DNA of 22,231 bases from a virus: the IMG/VR virus record IMGVR_UViG_3300035698_008578, positions 1-22,231 of that record. One strand, given 5' to 3'. The notes below the pieces were generated by a model that searched no databases, was not told where the DNA came from, and was given only the letters and a program-made list of their open reading frames with translations. Positions 8,598-15,186 of this stretch are shown here, one piece after another. The first letter of the stretch is position 1. Every line of letters starts with the position of its first letter. A program made the position numbers and the translations under genes.

Positions 8598-9071
8598 CTA
8601 GTTGTCCAGCACAATATACGCCGACACATTCTTGTTAGTCGCAAGCACTGTGTTTCTGGCATACAACCTCACTATCTCTGTGCCAGTCAATAGGTATCGG
8701 GCCATAATCGTGCCGGTATTGGTCGCAGTACCGCTAGTAATCGCATGAACGTTTCTGCGGGGCTGCATGACGGTTCTGGCAATAACAGTATCGTTGCTGT
8801 AGAGCACTGTAGTGGCATCCAGCCCGTCAGCGCCATTGGTGTATATGACGGCAAGCCACACTGAGCCAGTAAATGTCACGCCCGCAGTACCGGGCCATAT
8901 CTCAACGGACTCAATCCATCCTATTGCGCCGGCATGACTGGCGCTGGTATATGTGCCGTTCGTAGGTACATCAGTTACCCTCAACGGAAATCCGTCTATC
9001 TCGCCAGCCGTCGCTCCCATAACGACAACCAGAAGGACGCAGAATCCGGCAAATGCCAAAAGTCTTTTCAT
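8598..9071 (-). CDS. Exported protein with signal peptide (157 aa)
   Basis: The N-terminus has a classical Sec signal: two basic residues (MKRL), a hydrophobic core of about 15 residues (LLAFAGFCVLLVVVMG) and a small-residue cleavage region (ATAG) near residue 22. The mature ~135 residues are rich in Thr, Gly, Val, Ala and Asn and read as beta strands. The family is unknown. There is no lipobox: the Cys at residue 11 lies inside the hydrophobic core. AGGAG precedes the ATG, and a stem-loop lies just upstream of that. A secreted or periplasmic protein is unusual inside a virion operon. It may be a cell-envelope or superinfection function, or a surface protein processed in the host; neither can be decided here. 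Confidence 0.8.
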   Translation of the reverse strand: MKRLLAFAGFCVLLVVVMGATAGEIDGFPLRVTDVPTNGTYTSASHAGAIGWIESVEIWPGTAGVTFTGSVWLAVIYTNGADGLDATTVLYSNDTVIARTVMQPRRNVHAITSGTATNTGTIMARYLLTGTEIVRLYARNTVLATNKNVSAYIVLDN

Positions 9072-9086
9072 CTTTCGTCTCCTAAC

Positions 9087-9118
9087 AGGGGAGGCAGGAT
9101 TCAGGCCCGCTCTCCCCT
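9087..9118. other. Intergenic stem-loop before the exported-protein gene
   Basis: AGGGGAG pairs with CTCCCCT (7 bp). The stem continues after one bulged A with GCGGG against CCTGC (one G-U on the transcript), closing a 7-base loop. No U-tract follows on the minus strand, so it is not a standard terminator. It lies just upstream of the AGGAG ribosome site of the gene that starts at 9071. Confidence 0.6.
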
Positions 9119-9132
9119 ATGGTTGTCGTTGA

Positions 9133-10566
9133 TTACTTGGCTCCAATAGCCATCCACGCAACGCTCTTGGAATTGACGGCGATGCAGGTGAAGTTTGTGG
9201 CGTCAACCGAACTGGCCTCGGCGAGTGTATCCGCGCCAGCATCTTCTTGATATGTCAGGAAGATTTGCGGAACCGCACTGAATACAGTCGTGAACGTGAT
9301 CTCTTCGCTGTTCGTGCAAGTTCCATGCTCGGTCGTATACTGCGTGGTGCCGTCTTTCGACAGAAGCGCGTAGCGCGTAAGCACAGTGGGCGATACGTCG
9401 AACGAAGCAACCTCATCAACATTCAGTAGACCCTTGATAGTAGTTATTTCAGTGGTCTTACCAATGTCAATGGCGTTGGCGATGTTGGTGCCTATAGCCA
9501 GCGTTCCAGCAGTCTTGGCATCCAAGCCAATGTCTGTCGGATCAACCGTGATATACATGGCATCAATACCTAGACTATGAACCGACTCCGCATCGAAGGT
9601 TGCAACTTCGTCCACGGACAACGTACCGAGGATGTCAGTATTAACCGCAGTCTTCGCTATAATGACAGATGTAGCTATGTTTGTACCAAGAGCTAACCCG
9701 CCAGCAGACTTGACATCAACTCCTGCTTCGGCGTCAACAGTCACATACTTAGTATCGAGACCGCCGTTATGCACCGATTCGGCTGTGCATGTCAGTACGC
9801 CAACAGAAGCCACAGTACCAGTGACTGTCAGGTTCGTGGCAATATAGAAATTGCCGGTAACCGAGTCTGTCGTTGTGCTAAGATTGCCAGCAGTCAAGTT
9901 GCCAGTGACAACAAGAGTACCACCAACCGTTGCATTCGTGCCAACTGTCAAACCATCAAGGCAAACTGGGGTGGCGGTAAAGGTCGCAACTCCAGTAACT
10001 CCCAGCGTGCCTCCGACTGTCGCATTAGTGCCAACAGTTAGACCATTGAGGCAAACAGGAGTAGCAGTAAACGTCGCAACGCCCGTAACACCGAGTGTCT
10101 CAGCAACTGTGGCAAGACCCGCAACCGTGAGGTCATTCAGTATTACATCTTGAACTGAGATGTCCTCACTAACGATTAGGTTGTCACACACAACCTTGTC
10201 CACGGTCATGGTGCAGACGCCGCCACCGGCACGGAAATGGATTGTACCATATACAGAATCACCATCGTACCATGTGAGTATGTTGAGACCGAAGGCCGCG
10301 AGGCTTGTCAGAAGCACGAAAGCGAAAGCGAACACAAGCATCTGAATAGAACCTCTTCCGCAAGTCCCGTCTGATTCTGAACCGAAATGAGTCTTGGCAA
10401 ACCTCTTCCAATTCGCAGTATGTTCTTTTCTGTATTTCATTTCTTGCCTCAGTTGCGCTTCCAGGTTCTTCACCATTTTGAGAAGACCATTAAGCTTAGG
10501 CTCTTTCTTCGCCTCTGCTTTCGGCTCCTCTGCTACCGTCTTCTCACTCTGTTTCTTCTCTGCCAT
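9133..10566 (-). CDS. Membrane-anchored repeat protein with H-type-lectin-like C-terminus (477 aa)
   Basis: Residues 1-70 are charged and helical (Lys/Glu-rich, probable coiled coil at 25-60). Residues ~75-97 (IQMLVFAFAFVLLTSLAAFG and on) are one hydrophobic helix. The basic N-terminus predicts a type II membrane protein with its C-terminus outside. From ~125 it is a series of short strand repeats of the TLGVTGVATF type. This includes two near-identical 30-residue units (157-186, 187-216) and two ~64-residue units (262-325, 326-390). The last 55 residues, ending SVAWMAIGAK, resemble the H-type lectin domain found at the tips of some phage fibres. GAGGAG precedes the ATG. It could be a virion fibre whose hydrophobic helix buries in the capsid, or a host-surface adhesin; the sequence alone does not decide. 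Confidence 0.8.
   Translation of the reverse strand: MAEKKQSEKTVAEEPKAEAKKEPKLNGLLKMVKNLEAQLRQEMKYRKEHTANWKRFAKTHFGSESDGTCGRGSIQMLVFAFAFVLLTSLAAFGLNILTWYDGDSVYGTIHFRAGGGVCTMTVDKVVCDNLIVSEDISVQDVILNDLTVAGLATVAETLGVTGVATFTATPVCLNGLTVGTNATVGGTLGVTGVATFTATPVCLDGLTVGTNATVGGTLVVTGNLTAGNLSTTTDSVTGNFYIATNLTVTGTVASVGVLTCTAESVHNGGLDTKYVTVDAEAGVDVKSAGGLALGTNIATSVIIAKTAVNTDILGTLSVDEVATFDAESVHSLGIDAMYITVDPTDIGLDAKTAGTLAIGTNIANAIDIGKTTEITTIKGLLNVDEVASFDVSPTVLTRYALLSKDGTTQYTTEHGTCTNSEEITFTTVFSAVPQIFLTYQEDAGADTLAEASSVDATNFTCIAVNSKSVAWMAIGAK
9397..9783 (-). repeat. Two ~64-residue coding repeats in the 477-aa gene
   Basis: Residues 262-325 and 326-390 align from AESVH to SVDEVATFD / NVDEVASFD, sharing YVTVD / YITVD and LALGTNIA / LAIGTNIA. 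They are protein-level tandem repeats in a beta-rich shaft. Confidence 0.7.
9919..10098 (-). repeat. Tandem 90-base coding repeat (30 aa x 2) in the 477-aa gene
   Basis: Two adjacent units encode 30 residues each, beginning TLGVTGVATFTATPVCL. They differ at one residue (Asn/Asp) but at about 21 of 90 bases, nearly all synonymous. Confidence 0.85.
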
Positions 10567-10597
10567 GAGAGTGCTCCTCTATTTTGAGGGTAAAGGG

Positions 10598-10618
10598 AGG
10601 TAAGAACAGTTCCTACCT
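10598..10618. other. Intergenic stem-loop after the HNH gene
   Basis: AGGTAAGAA pairs with TTCCTACCT across a 3-base loop (9 bp with one wobble on the minus-strand transcript). No U-tract follows on the minus strand. It lies between the HNH stop and the GAGGAG ribosome site of the 477-aa gene. Confidence 0.5.
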
Positions 10619-10626
10619 TACCCCTA

Positions 10627-11148
10627 TTATTTTTCTACGATTGAGTGGCAGTTGGCACACAGAATGACGCACTTCTCCAATTCCTTCCGCAACTCTTTCC
10701 GGTCAAGATTCCAGCCATTCGAGATCTTTGTGCTGATTCCAAATGACTTCTTGCCTTTTTCGAGATGATGGAACTGAAGTGCCGCCAATGTCTGATCGTA
10801 CCCACATACCACGCATTTGCCTCCGAGGTACTCCACGCACTCTGCCTTGTTTCTTCGAGACATATGCCCCTTGGCAGCCAGAATTTCTGCTTTGTATTTG
10901 TGGTAGCACCGAGCGTCAATGCCCCCCTGCTTCTCTGGGTGTAACTCTCGGTATTCCCGCATCCACGCCGCATGATATTTCCTGTTTCGCGCGTTGATAC
11001 CATCCTTGCATTCTTGGTATTTATCTCGGTTTCTCTTTTTGGCCGCTTCGCGATAAGCCTCATCTTCCGCATACTGAGTCCTAAGTTTCTCCAAGAGTGC
11101 TGCCTTGTGCTTCGCGTAGTACCTCTTATTGTATTCTTTCTTGTTCAT
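10627..11148 (-). CDS. HNH endonuclease, homing type (173 aa)
   Basis: The C-terminal half has the HNH signature: CVVC at 112-115, LQFHHLE with the catalytic-type His pair at 127-128, and LCANCH at 163-168. The two Cys pairs would bind the structural zinc. The first ~100 residues are a basic run of short repeats built on NKRYYAKHK, RKYHAAWMREY and CYHKYKAEI, like the DNA-binding repeats of free-standing phage HNH enzymes. Such enzymes cut DNA and spread themselves between related phages, often next to capsid or terminase genes; this one sits just after the capsid gene. GGGAGG precedes the ATG. The domain looks complete and no intron boundary is visible in the capsid gene. Confidence 0.92.
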   Translation of the reverse strand: MNKKEYNKRYYAKHKAALLEKLRTQYAEDEAYREAAKKRNRDKYQECKDGINARNRKYHAAWMREYRELHPEKQGGIDARCYHKYKAEILAAKGHMSRRNKAECVEYLGGKCVVCGYDQTLAALQFHHLEKGKKSFGISTKISNGWNLDRKELRKELEKCVILCANCHSIVEK

Positions 11149-11169
11149 CTCGGCCTCCCGTATAAGGTC

Positions 11170-11202
11170 GGGCTGGAGGAGGAATACGGCCTCCTCCAGC
11201 CC
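11170..11202. other. Strong stem-loop between the capsid and HNH genes
   Basis: A perfect 13-bp inverted repeat (GGGCTGGAGGAGG with CCTCCTCCAGCCC) encloses a 7-base loop. It lies 44 bases after the capsid stop and 21 before the HNH start. Neither strand has a U-tract after it, so it is more likely a transcript stabiliser, processing site or translational control element than an intrinsic terminator. On the minus strand the loop (CCGTATT) can pair with ATACGG just ahead of the HNH ribosome site. Confidence 0.8.
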
Positions 11203-11246
11203 TCACAAGCTAATTATGCTTGTGTAGAGTTTGGCACAGAAATGGC

Positions 11247-12185
11247 CTAGGCGCCGGCATTCCTCGTCATGTTCTTCAAAAGCGAACCACCAGCCGCTAC
11301 TTGAATTTTCAGCCAGAATCCCGCCTTGATGTGTGGATGATCCTCGCCCGGAAGGGCAAGCTTTCCAACAGTCGGAGGCGTGAAGACCATATAATGCAGT
11401 CCCCACATAGTCTGCGGAAGGTCTCCCCAACCGAACCATGCGGTCGAGTTGGTGAGATGATGCCATATCATCACTCCAAAGTCCTTGAAGATATTCGCTC
11501 TGTTGAGCGCGTCTTCAGGGGACTGAAGCGATCTGGCAATTTCCAGAGCAGGCTTCCTGTTGTCTACGTGAACAACAATCTTCTGCATAGTAATGGGTGA
11601 GATTTGCCCCAACTCATTAGTACGCTTCTGCATGTTGTTGTACATAGCGCTGAGCGTGGTCGAGGACAATGCCGCTCCCGTTTCCACGTTGCTGTAAGTG
11701 CCGCCAGCAGGATCTTCGTGCTCATGATCGTTATCGAACAGGAACTGACTGTCCGCGCCCGTCGTAGTTGTGCCGTTGTTAATAGGATCAACAAAGGCAT
11801 ACTCCAACCAACGCTTACCAGCCCGCGGTAGGCCACTGATCATATCAGCGGCGCGACCACCTGACCTGTCGAGCTTGAGCAACGTATCCGTAATCCTTAT
11901 AGACTGCTGAAGGGTCGGAATCGTGAAGTCCATAACATGTCCCGGAGCAACTGAAGACCTGGGGACTGGCTCGGTGTCATCTGCCTCAATAGGCAGAGCA
12001 ACCAGTGTACCCGTAGTCGTTACTCTGAAGGATATGTTGTCGGCATCCTCGGTAGTGTAGAACTGTTGTCCTTGAACAGGCAGATTATCTTCGCGCTTCA
12101 GATAGAGATCCATCTGCTTATCGTACATATCAGTGTACGCTTCTCTCTGAAGAACACCTGACCGGACATAGGTTAATGCAGCCAT
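11247..12185 (-). CDS. Major capsid protein (HK97-fold type, 312 aa)
   Basis: I identify it from position and composition. It follows portal, scaffold and decoration-like genes, its length is typical, and it shows the usual features: an N-terminal arm, long helices around 180-225, and strand-rich P- and A-domain-like segments with MWGLHYMVFTPPTVG near residues 260-280. In the virion it would form the icosahedral shell, assembled on the scaffold and maturing during packaging. AAGGAG lies at ideal spacing before the ATG, as expected for a highly expressed gene. No prohead protease gene or N-terminal delta-domain is visible, which fits assembly on a separate scaffold. The HK97 fold is inferred, not read from a motif. 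Confidence 0.8.
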   Translation of the reverse strand: MAALTYVRSGVLQREAYTDMYDKQMDLYLKREDNLPVQGQQFYTTEDADNISFRVTTTGTLVALPIEADDTEPVPRSSVAPGHVMDFTIPTLQQSIRITDTLLKLDRSGGRAADMISGLPRAGKRWLEYAFVDPINNGTTTTGADSQFLFDNDHEHEDPAGGTYSNVETGAALSSTTLSAMYNNMQKRTNELGQISPITMQKIVVHVDNRKPALEIARSLQSPEDALNRANIFKDFGVMIWHHLTNSTAWFGWGDLPQTMWGLHYMVFTPPTVGKLALPGEDHPHIKAGFWLKIQVAAGGSLLKNMTRNAGA

Positions 12186-12200
12186 GATTATACTCCTTTC

Positions 12201-12719
12201 TTAGGGTGCTACCTTCTCGGCATCGAGGGCTGTCTCAAGAATCTTAACATACGTCACAGCTAAGGTGTCCGTTGAAGCGTTTTGAAATGCTTCGAGAACC
12301 CACTTAGGCTGAACGACCTCAAACACAGCATTTGTGCCTGAACCAACATTCAAAGTACAAAGGTTGGCTGACACATCCATGTCATACCGCTGACTGACAG
12401 CCGTACGAGCGACTGTCCCATCGAGTTCGTTAATTTCATATACATCATCTGCATGTACAGTATTAACAACTCGGACATTTGTATCCACCCCAGTGGTCGC
12501 AGTGTCAAGGTCAGAGATCGCTACATAGTTAATAGCGTCTTCATCAACACCAAGATTCCCCCCTGTGATGCACTCGTAGAGAAGCGCGTCGTTCTTAGAC
12601 ATCAAGAACTGACCGGCTTTCCAAGTGGCGCTACCATCAGACATCAGTCGATTTTTCGCGGGTGTAGCCCCAGAATAGTTCCAAACCACGCTGGGATTCC
12701 TTGCATTTTTTGCAGCCAT
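12201..12719 (-). CDS. Capsid decoration-like protein, copy B (172 aa)
   Basis: It is a paralogue of the gene just upstream (170 aa), about three-quarters identical by eye. The first 25 residues (MAAKNARNPSVVWNYSG onward), the DLDTATTGVDTNVRVVNT block, the YDMDVSANLCTLNVGS block and the VVQPKWVLEAFQN block are shared. The composition is beta-rich, with no signal peptide or membrane segment. Its position directly before the capsid gene, plus size and fold type, suggest a capsid-surface decoration or stabilisation protein like the lambda gpD or beta-tulip class; this is inference. AGGAG precedes the ATG, and the capsid gene follows after 15 bases. Confidence 0.72.
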   Translation of the reverse strand: MAAKNARNPSVVWNYSGATPAKNRLMSDGSATWKAGQFLMSKNDALLYECITGGNLGVDEDAINYVAISDLDTATTGVDTNVRVVNTVHADDVYEINELDGTVARTAVSQRYDMDVSANLCTLNVGSGTNAVFEVVQPKWVLEAFQNASTDTLAVTYVKILETALDAEKVAP

Positions 12720-12730
12720 AATTTCTTCTC

Positions 12731-13243
12731 CTACACCTTAGAGGCGTTGAGTGAGCGTCCAAGAATTTTCACATATGTCACAGCCAGCGTATCTGCCGCG
12801 AGATTTTGAAATGCTTCGAGAACCCACTTAGGCTGAACAACCTCGAATATGGCATGCGAATTGGAACCAACATTCAAAGTACAAAGGTTGGCTGACACGT
12901 CCATATCGTACCATTGGCTGACCTGTGCCCGAGTGACCGCCGCGTCGTTTTCGTTGATCTCATACACATCATCTGCATGTATGGTATTAACGACTCGAAC
13001 GTTCGTGTCTACTCCAGTGGTGGCCGTATCGAGATCAGTGATCGCTACGTAGTTAACGGCATCAGCAGCAACGCCACTAGCCGCACCAGTAGTGCTTTCA
13101 TACAGAAGACCGCCATTATCCGACCTCAAGAACTGACCGGCCTTCCATGTAGCATCACCATCGGATAGCAGCCGATTTTTCGCGGGTGTAGCCCCAGAAT
13201 AGTTCCAAACTACACTGGGATTCCTTGCATTTTTTGCAGCCAT
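12731..13243 (-). CDS. Capsid decoration-like protein, copy A (170 aa)
   Basis: This is the first of two tandem paralogues. It shares blocks with copy B over the whole length and differs mostly at 39-60, around 100-112 and at the C-terminus. About 70 bases at the 5' end differ from copy B at only two positions, so duplication or gene conversion was recent there. The ribosome site is GAGGGGG. Two variants of one surface protein could occupy different sites on the capsid, or one could be a spare; the sequence does not say. The decoration role is inferred from its place beside the capsid gene. Confidence 0.72.
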   Translation of the reverse strand: MAAKNARNPSVVWNYSGATPAKNRLLSDGDATWKAGQFLRSDNGGLLYESTTGAASGVAADAVNYVAITDLDTATTGVDTNVRVVNTIHADDVYEINENDAAVTRAQVSQWYDMDVSANLCTLNVGSNSHAIFEVVQPKWVLEAFQNLAADTLAVTYVKILGRSLNASKV

Positions 13244-13258
13244 AATTCCCCCTCAGAA

Positions 13259-13927
13259 TTACCCATCTACCTGTGCTTCTTCTGGTAACAAATCCTCTGA
13301 AAGACCTTTCATGGAATCCGTTCCTTTTTCCGTAGCAGCCATAAAACGCTCATGAGATTGCCGACCAGCGGCGCTCTCGTTAGCATTTCTGACAATATCC
13401 GAAGCAGCATACAGTTCAACATCTCCGTGCTGAACCTTCTGCCCCTCGTTATCGAAAACAGGAAGTTTGCCCTCTGCGATATTCATATCACGCGCGTCAC
13501 AACGGCCCCAATAAGGATGATAGCCGTCAACCGTTCTACCGTCTGCCAAGACAATAGAAAACTTCGGGCCTGGAACCTTTGTATGTTTACGCGGTCGTGC
13601 AGCGGCCCTCTCTCCTTCGTTGGTACATGTGAAGAACAGAGAAGCCAATTTTGAAAGGTAATCCGGCGTAGCTTTTGCATGAGCAAGAATATCAGGAGCT
13701 TCAGCCCGTAACCGAGCATCGGCAGCAGTAGCAGCCTTGAGTTCCTCGGCCTGCTTGGGATTAAGCTTGACGGCAACACCAACTTCAGGCTGCTTTTCTT
13801 CAGCAACCGGCGCCGATGCAATATCTTCTCTTCTCGCGTGCTTGTTCATGTGAACTTTTCTCCCAGCAGCCATGGTAGTCACCATCTGTCCGCATATCTC
13901 GCATTTTTCTTTTGGGTATGTTGGCAT
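13259..13927 (-). CDS. C2H2 zinc-finger protein in the head module (222 aa)
   Basis: The N-terminus holds Cys9-Ile-Cys12-type spacing (CEIC) followed by His26 and His30 (HMNKH), a C2H2 finger, with basic residues around it. Residues 35-80 are Ala/Glu-rich linker. Residues ~115-190 form a small beta-type domain (PKFSIVLADGRTVDGYHPYWGRCD), and the rest is acidic. I do not recognise the whole protein. It lies between scaffold and decoration genes with AGGAG before the ATG and 11 bases after the previous stop, so it is expressed with head genes. It may be a minor head protein or a zinc-binding assembly factor; no enzymatic motif is visible. Confidence 0.75.
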   Translation of the reverse strand: MPTYPKEKCEICGQMVTTMAAGRKVHMNKHARREDIASAPVAEEKQPEVGVAVKLNPKQAEELKAATAADARLRAEAPDILAHAKATPDYLSKLASLFFTCTNEGERAAARPRKHTKVPGPKFSIVLADGRTVDGYHPYWGRCDARDMNIAEGKLPVFDNEGQKVQHGDVELYAASDIVRNANESAAGRQSHERFMAATEKGTDSMKGLSEDLLPEEAQVDG

Positions 13928-13938
13928 CGTCTTTTCTC

Positions 13939-14691
13939 CTATCTGACTGTTGCTATTTCCTCTTCAGTGAATCCTTGTGCCCGAAGAGCAACCTTCTGCT
14001 CATCAGTAGTGCTACCTTCTCCGTTGCCCTTGGAAGGCTCCACCCTCCTCGAACCCCCACCCATAGCAGGTCCGGGAGCACCGTCTCCACCGTCAGCAAC
14101 AGGCTCAACAGCTATGAGACCCGCGTCAATCAATTCGATTGCCCCTTGCCTCGTAACCTGTCCAGACTTTACCAATTCCTCGATCTTGTCTTGATTTGCT
14201 TGATATGTTTTGCTCGACGTAACACTCAGTGTGTCGAGCTTGGTGTTGATTTCGGCTCGCTGCTCTTTGTCCTGTTTGAACAATTCCTGAATTTCTTGCA
14301 TGTTCCGATCTGAAGCGCTCATAACAAGATTGTCAAGATGAGTCAGTTGACTTCTTTCCATTCCTGTTTGTTCCTCCAGAGCGGCCCACCGGGCTTCCTC
14401 GTCAGCGTGGGACGGCGGAGCTGCGCTAGGTTCACGCGATACGGCGTCCGCGATCTTCCCCAGAACTTCCGTCTGGAGTTGGTCGTTCTTCTTCCGTAAC
14501 TCTGCGTTGTCCTGTTCCACCTTCGAGTTTTGAGAATGGAGATTTATGTATCCCTCCTCAAGCTTCGGTACTGAATCGAATTGCCCGTCTGCAAGTGACA
14601 TTTCCTCGCCCGGCTTGGGTTTGGTTTGTCCTTCGACTTTGGGTGTCCCATCGGGATTCGTCCCACCATCGGTTTTGACTTCATCAGCCAT
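13939..14691 (-). CDS. Scaffold-like protein (250 aa)
   Basis: The start at 14691 (MADEVKTDGG) is chosen because GAGGAG lies seven bases upstream; an in-frame ATG at 14757 has no such site. The protein is acidic and helical. Its N-terminus is disordered and Pro/Gly/Lys-rich, a coiled-coil stretch covers ~50-80, a second long helix covers ~125-190, and a Gly-rich linker leads to a short C-terminal helix (DEQKVALRAQGFTEEEIATV). This plan, with the position between portal and capsid genes, matches phage scaffolding proteins, which guide capsid assembly and are then lost. Their C-terminal helix usually contacts the capsid protein. The family cannot be named from sequence alone. Confidence 0.8.
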   Translation of the reverse strand: MADEVKTDGGTNPDGTPKVEGQTKPKPGEEMSLADGQFDSVPKLEEGYINLHSQNSKVEQDNAELRKKNDQLQTEVLGKIADAVSREPSAAPPSHADEEARWAALEEQTGMERSQLTHLDNLVMSASDRNMQEIQELFKQDKEQRAEINTKLDTLSVTSSKTYQANQDKIEELVKSGQVTRQGAIELIDAGLIAVEPVADGGDGAPGPAMGGGSRRVEPSKGNGEGSTTDEQKVALRAQGFTEEEIATVR

Positions 14692-14721
14692 TGTGCTTCT
14701 CCTCGTTCGGGTGGTCGTGGG

Positions 14722-14739
14722 CCTCACAAGGTTGCGAGG
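14722..14739. other. Small stem-loop before the scaffold gene
   Basis: CCTCACA can pair with TGCGAGG (7 bp with one wobble on the minus-strand transcript) across a 4-base loop, about 15 bases upstream of the GAGGAG ribosome site of the gene starting at 14691. Confidence 0.35.
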
Positions 14740-14770
14740 TTCGTCACTTCTACCCAAAATCGCACCAACG

Positions 14771-14808
14771 AAAAAGGCGACCAGAAGTACAGGGCTCCTG
14801 TATCGCCT
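14771..14808 (-). terminator. Probable intrinsic terminator, minus strand
   Basis: On the transcript AGGCGA pairs with TCGCCT. Inside lies a second hairpin (TACAGG, loop AGC, CCTGTA), and a run of five T follows the outer stem at once. It lies downstream of the portal and 98-aa genes and upstream of the scaffold gene, so it would end or reduce read-through between the packaging and capsid parts. The 7-base unpaired stretch inside the stem is unusual for a simple terminator. Confidence 0.55.
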
Positions 14809-14820
14809 CTAAAATTGCTG

Positions 14821-14839
14821 AACCGCCGTCGCGGTTTTT
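14821..14839 (+). terminator. Terminator-like hairpin, plus strand
   Basis: AACCGC pairs with GCGGTT around a CGTC loop, and the plus-strand T-run continues through 14839. In the plus direction it has the form of an intrinsic terminator, although no plus-strand gene lies upstream of it. It may simply be one arm of the larger fold. Confidence 0.35.
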
Positions 14840-14889
14840 CGTTGGATTTAGTGTTCTAGCGCAAAACTACATATAAATAACAGAATTTG

Positions 14890-15186
14890 TCAAGAACTTT
14901 CCTTCTGTTCTTTTTCCCGTTTCTCCGCAATGCTCTTGGATACCTCTTCCACATGGTCCTTGAATCCCTTTTTCACTATCTCCGCCCAATGGTTCTGGGC
15001 AGCAAGCTGATCCCTCAAAATCGCAGTAGCAGTAGCAGTCAAAGACTGTTTCCCCAAGTCTACCTGCATCTGCCCCAGCCATTTCTCAAGTACTTCCCAG
15101 CCCCTTGTGTTCACGGTCCGAAGAAGAGAAGCTACTTCGCGGGGCGTTAATGCGCCATACCCGAGAATATCATGTGTCGCCTTCAT
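14890..15186 (-). CDS. Hypothetical protein (98 aa)
   Basis: A small helical protein whose start overlaps the portal stop by four bases (ATGA), so it is translationally coupled to portal. Residues 1-30 (LGYGALTPREVASLLRTV) include a possible helix-turn-helix-like stretch, and the C-terminal 30 residues are a Lys/Glu-rich helix. The family is not recognised. Position after portal suggests a minor head or connector-associated protein. It is the last gene before the terminator-like element. Confidence 0.65.
   Translation of the reverse strand: MKATHDILGYGALTPREVASLLRTVNTRGWEVLEKWLGQMQVDLGKQSLTATATAILRDQLAAQNHWAEIVKKGFKDHVEEVSKSIAEKREKEQKESS

Larger units (their letters stand above)
14765..14845 (-). 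other. Possible three-way-junction RNA in the 14692-14889 gap
   Basis: Perfect 11-base arms (CCAACGAAAAA at 14765-14775 and TTTTTCGTTGG at 14835-14845) enclose two further hairpins: CCGC/GCGG with loop GACG, and GGCGA/TCGCC extended by TACAGG/CCTGTA. The whole ~81-base segment can fold as a closed three-way junction. The closing stem would pair the T-run of the terminator with an A-run, so the two folds compete. The rest of the 198-base gap has no gene. A perfect TTGACA at 14892-14887 lacks a convincing -10 box. Confidence 0.5.

Noticed and set aside
14765-14845. tRNA interpretation of the folded 81-base segment
   Set aside because: The closing stem is 11 bp. There is no anticodon arm of normal length, and no T-arm GTTCRA signature in the right place.
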